Origin: an uncultured Actinomycetes bacterium
GTDB lineage: Bacteria; Actinomycetota; Thermoleophilia; Gaiellales; Gaiellaceae
Length of the DNA: 5,501 nucleotides
Direction: 5' to 3'
NCBI GenBank assembly: GCA_903930195.1
Contig: CAIYXH010000153.1
Span: 1 to 5,501, forward strand
Of the stretch, positions 4,555 to 5,501 are shown piece by piece. Below the pieces are notes generated by a model, which worked only from the letters and a program-made list of their open reading frames with translations, did no database searches and had not been told where the DNA came from. Within the stretch, counting starts at the first letter, position 1. Each line of letters begins with the position of its first letter. A program made the translations under genes and the position numbers.

Positions 4555-5501
4555 CTACGGCCGCAGGACGGCGCGGCGCGGGCCGGCGAGGAAGCCGGCG
4601 TCGACGAGCAGCGCCATGATCTCGCTGCCCGCGACCGGCTCGCCGTCGAAGCGCTCGACTGCCAGGCGGACGCCGACCTTGCCGCGCACGTGCGCGACGA
4701 GTGCCGCGAGCGCGGGACGCAGCCAGGAGGGATCGGGCTCGACAAGCGGGATGAGCGACCGGCCTCCACGCTCGACGTAGAGCACGGGCTCGCCGCCGAG
4801 CTGGACGACATGTGCCCCGGCAACGCGCGCTGCCCGGCCGCCGGCGCGCTTCGGCCAGGCAATGGAAGCGCCGTAGGGCTGCGCCGGGTCGGCGGCAGCG
4901 AGGACGAGCGCCGGGGTCTCCTCGTCGCGGTCGCGTAGCTCGCGCAGACGCTCCACCGCGCCCCCGAGCGCGAACTGCGCGCCGCCGAGTCCCTCGACGA
5001 AGTAGCCCCTCCGGCAGAGCCCCAGCGTCTCGAGCGCGCGCAGCTCGGAGTAGACCGCGCCGTAGCCCCCGGGGATGCCTTCGGCGCGAACGCCGTCGCG
5101 GGTGACGATGCCCTGACGCTCGAGCAGCAGCTCAGCCAGCGCACGGCGATCGGCCTCGCCGTTGAAGAGGCCCTCGGTCCGCGACCAGCGTCCCTGCGTC
5201 GCGGTGATGACGCTCGCGCGCGAACGCGAGAATCGCCGCGGCCGCCGCTCCGGTTTCGGGACGCCGTTCCGCCGACCGGCGCGCAGCGGCGTCCAGGCGT
5301 CGTTCGTCACCTCTCCCGCCCAGACGAGATCCCAGAGCGCCGGCAGCCCCTCGTCGGCAGCGAGTCCCGTCTCCTCGAGCAGGTCGAACCAGAACAGCGC
5401 ACCGTTCCCGAGCGCCGCCCGGATCGCGTCGTGGAGCGCGCCCACGGGTGCCGCGGTGGCGGCGGCCTGGCCGAGCGCGGCCGCATCCTCGCGGAAGTAG
5501 A
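4555..5501 (-). CDS. lhr: Lhr family large helicase, C-terminal part (5' end cut by window)
   Basis: Lhr proteins are about 1500-aa DNA helicases made of two RecA-like domains, a winged helix and an extra domain (Lhr-Core), with a long C-terminal region; they act in DNA repair. Only the last 314 residues are visible, so no helicase motifs are present. The recognisable Lhr segments, in order, are YFREDAAAL at the window edge, DLVWAGEVTNDAWTPLRAG, GRWSRTEGLF, LLLERQGIVTRDGVRAEGIP, LRALETLGLCRRGYFVEGLG then GAQFAL, AADPAQPYGASIAWP, and YVERGGRSL, ending in VERFDGEPV and AGFLAGPRR. In E. coli the C-terminal region carries uracil-DNA glycosylase activity and resembles AlkZ-type tandem winged helices; I cannot tell whether that activity is kept here. 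The frame is open to the window edge; the GTG at 5445 is internal, not the start. The stop is TAG. Confidence 0.93.
   Translation of the reverse strand, partial: YFREDAAALGQAAATAAPVGALHDAIRAALGNGALFWFDLLEETGLAADEGLPALWDLVWAGEVTNDAWTPLRAGRRNGVPKPERRPRRFSRSRASVITATQGRWSRTEGLFNGEADRRALAELLLERQGIVTRDGVRAEGIPGGYGAVYSELRALETLGLCRRGYFVEGLGGAQFALGGAVERLRELRDRDEETPALVLAAADPAQPYGASIAWPKRAGGRAARVAGAHVVQLGGEPVLYVERGGRSLIPLVEPDPSWLRPALAALVAHVRGKVGVRLAVERFDGEPVAGSEIMALLVDAGFLAGPRRAVLRP

Noticed and set aside
5443..5445. GTG at 5445 as the start of an independent 296-aa protein
   Set aside because: The frame continues open to the window edge with YFREDAAAL, which fits the Lhr sequence preceding it; the GTG is an internal Val codon.
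1..5501. CRISPR array, tRNA, rRNA, IS element or toxin-antitoxin pair
   Set aside because: I saw no regularly spaced repeats, tRNA- or rRNA-like sequence, transposase motifs or typical paired small genes on either strand.

Overview
This is a very GC-rich window, and the codons I read mostly end in G or C. It carries a bacterial chromosomal stretch, probably actinobacterial. FtsZ has the SYLAVI lead-in to its GTPase domain seen in actinobacterial FtsZ, and the far end pairs an Lhr helicase with a Nei2-type glycosylase, as in Mycobacterium tuberculosis (Rv3296 lhr, Rv3297 nei). Several starts lack a Shine-Dalgarno but have a TANNNT box 6-7 nt upstream, which fits leaderless mRNAs. A deep-branching class such as Thermoleophilia is my guess only; nothing here proves it.

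All genes but one lie on the minus strand, so they read from right to left. At the right edge (4555-5501) is the C-terminal part of lhr, cut by the window end. It is followed by a 142-nt non-coding stretch (4413-4554) of GGGACA/TGTCCC-type inverted repeats and a hairpin with a TTCG loop. Next is the only plus-strand gene (3990-4412), a small predicted membrane protein. A 23-nt divergent spacer separates it from a nei2-like DNA glycosylase (3229-3966), which is followed at 31 nt by an uncharacterised 403-aa protein with a possible HEPN-like C-terminal domain (1986-3197).

A 70-nt spacer (1916-1985) with a perfect 12-bp inverted repeat and two alternative shorter stems separates that block from a division/segregation operon. 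The operon holds a 100-aa hypothetical protein (1613-1915), an orphan ParA/Soj-type ATPase (726-1547) and ftsZ (1-739, C-terminus outside the window). parA and ftsZ overlap by 14 bp, and the strong ftsZ ribosome binding site lies inside the parA coding sequence.

The window thus joins two functional groups: DNA repair (lhr, nei) and cell division with DNA/division-site positioning (parA, ftsZ). The most interesting part is the parA-ftsZ pair. No parB or ftsA/ftsQ is in view, ftsZ has an unusual ~90-residue proline/acidic N-terminal extension, and a small unknown protein may be driven by an operator-like palindrome. Together these suggest a ParA/MipZ-like regulator made in step with FtsZ.
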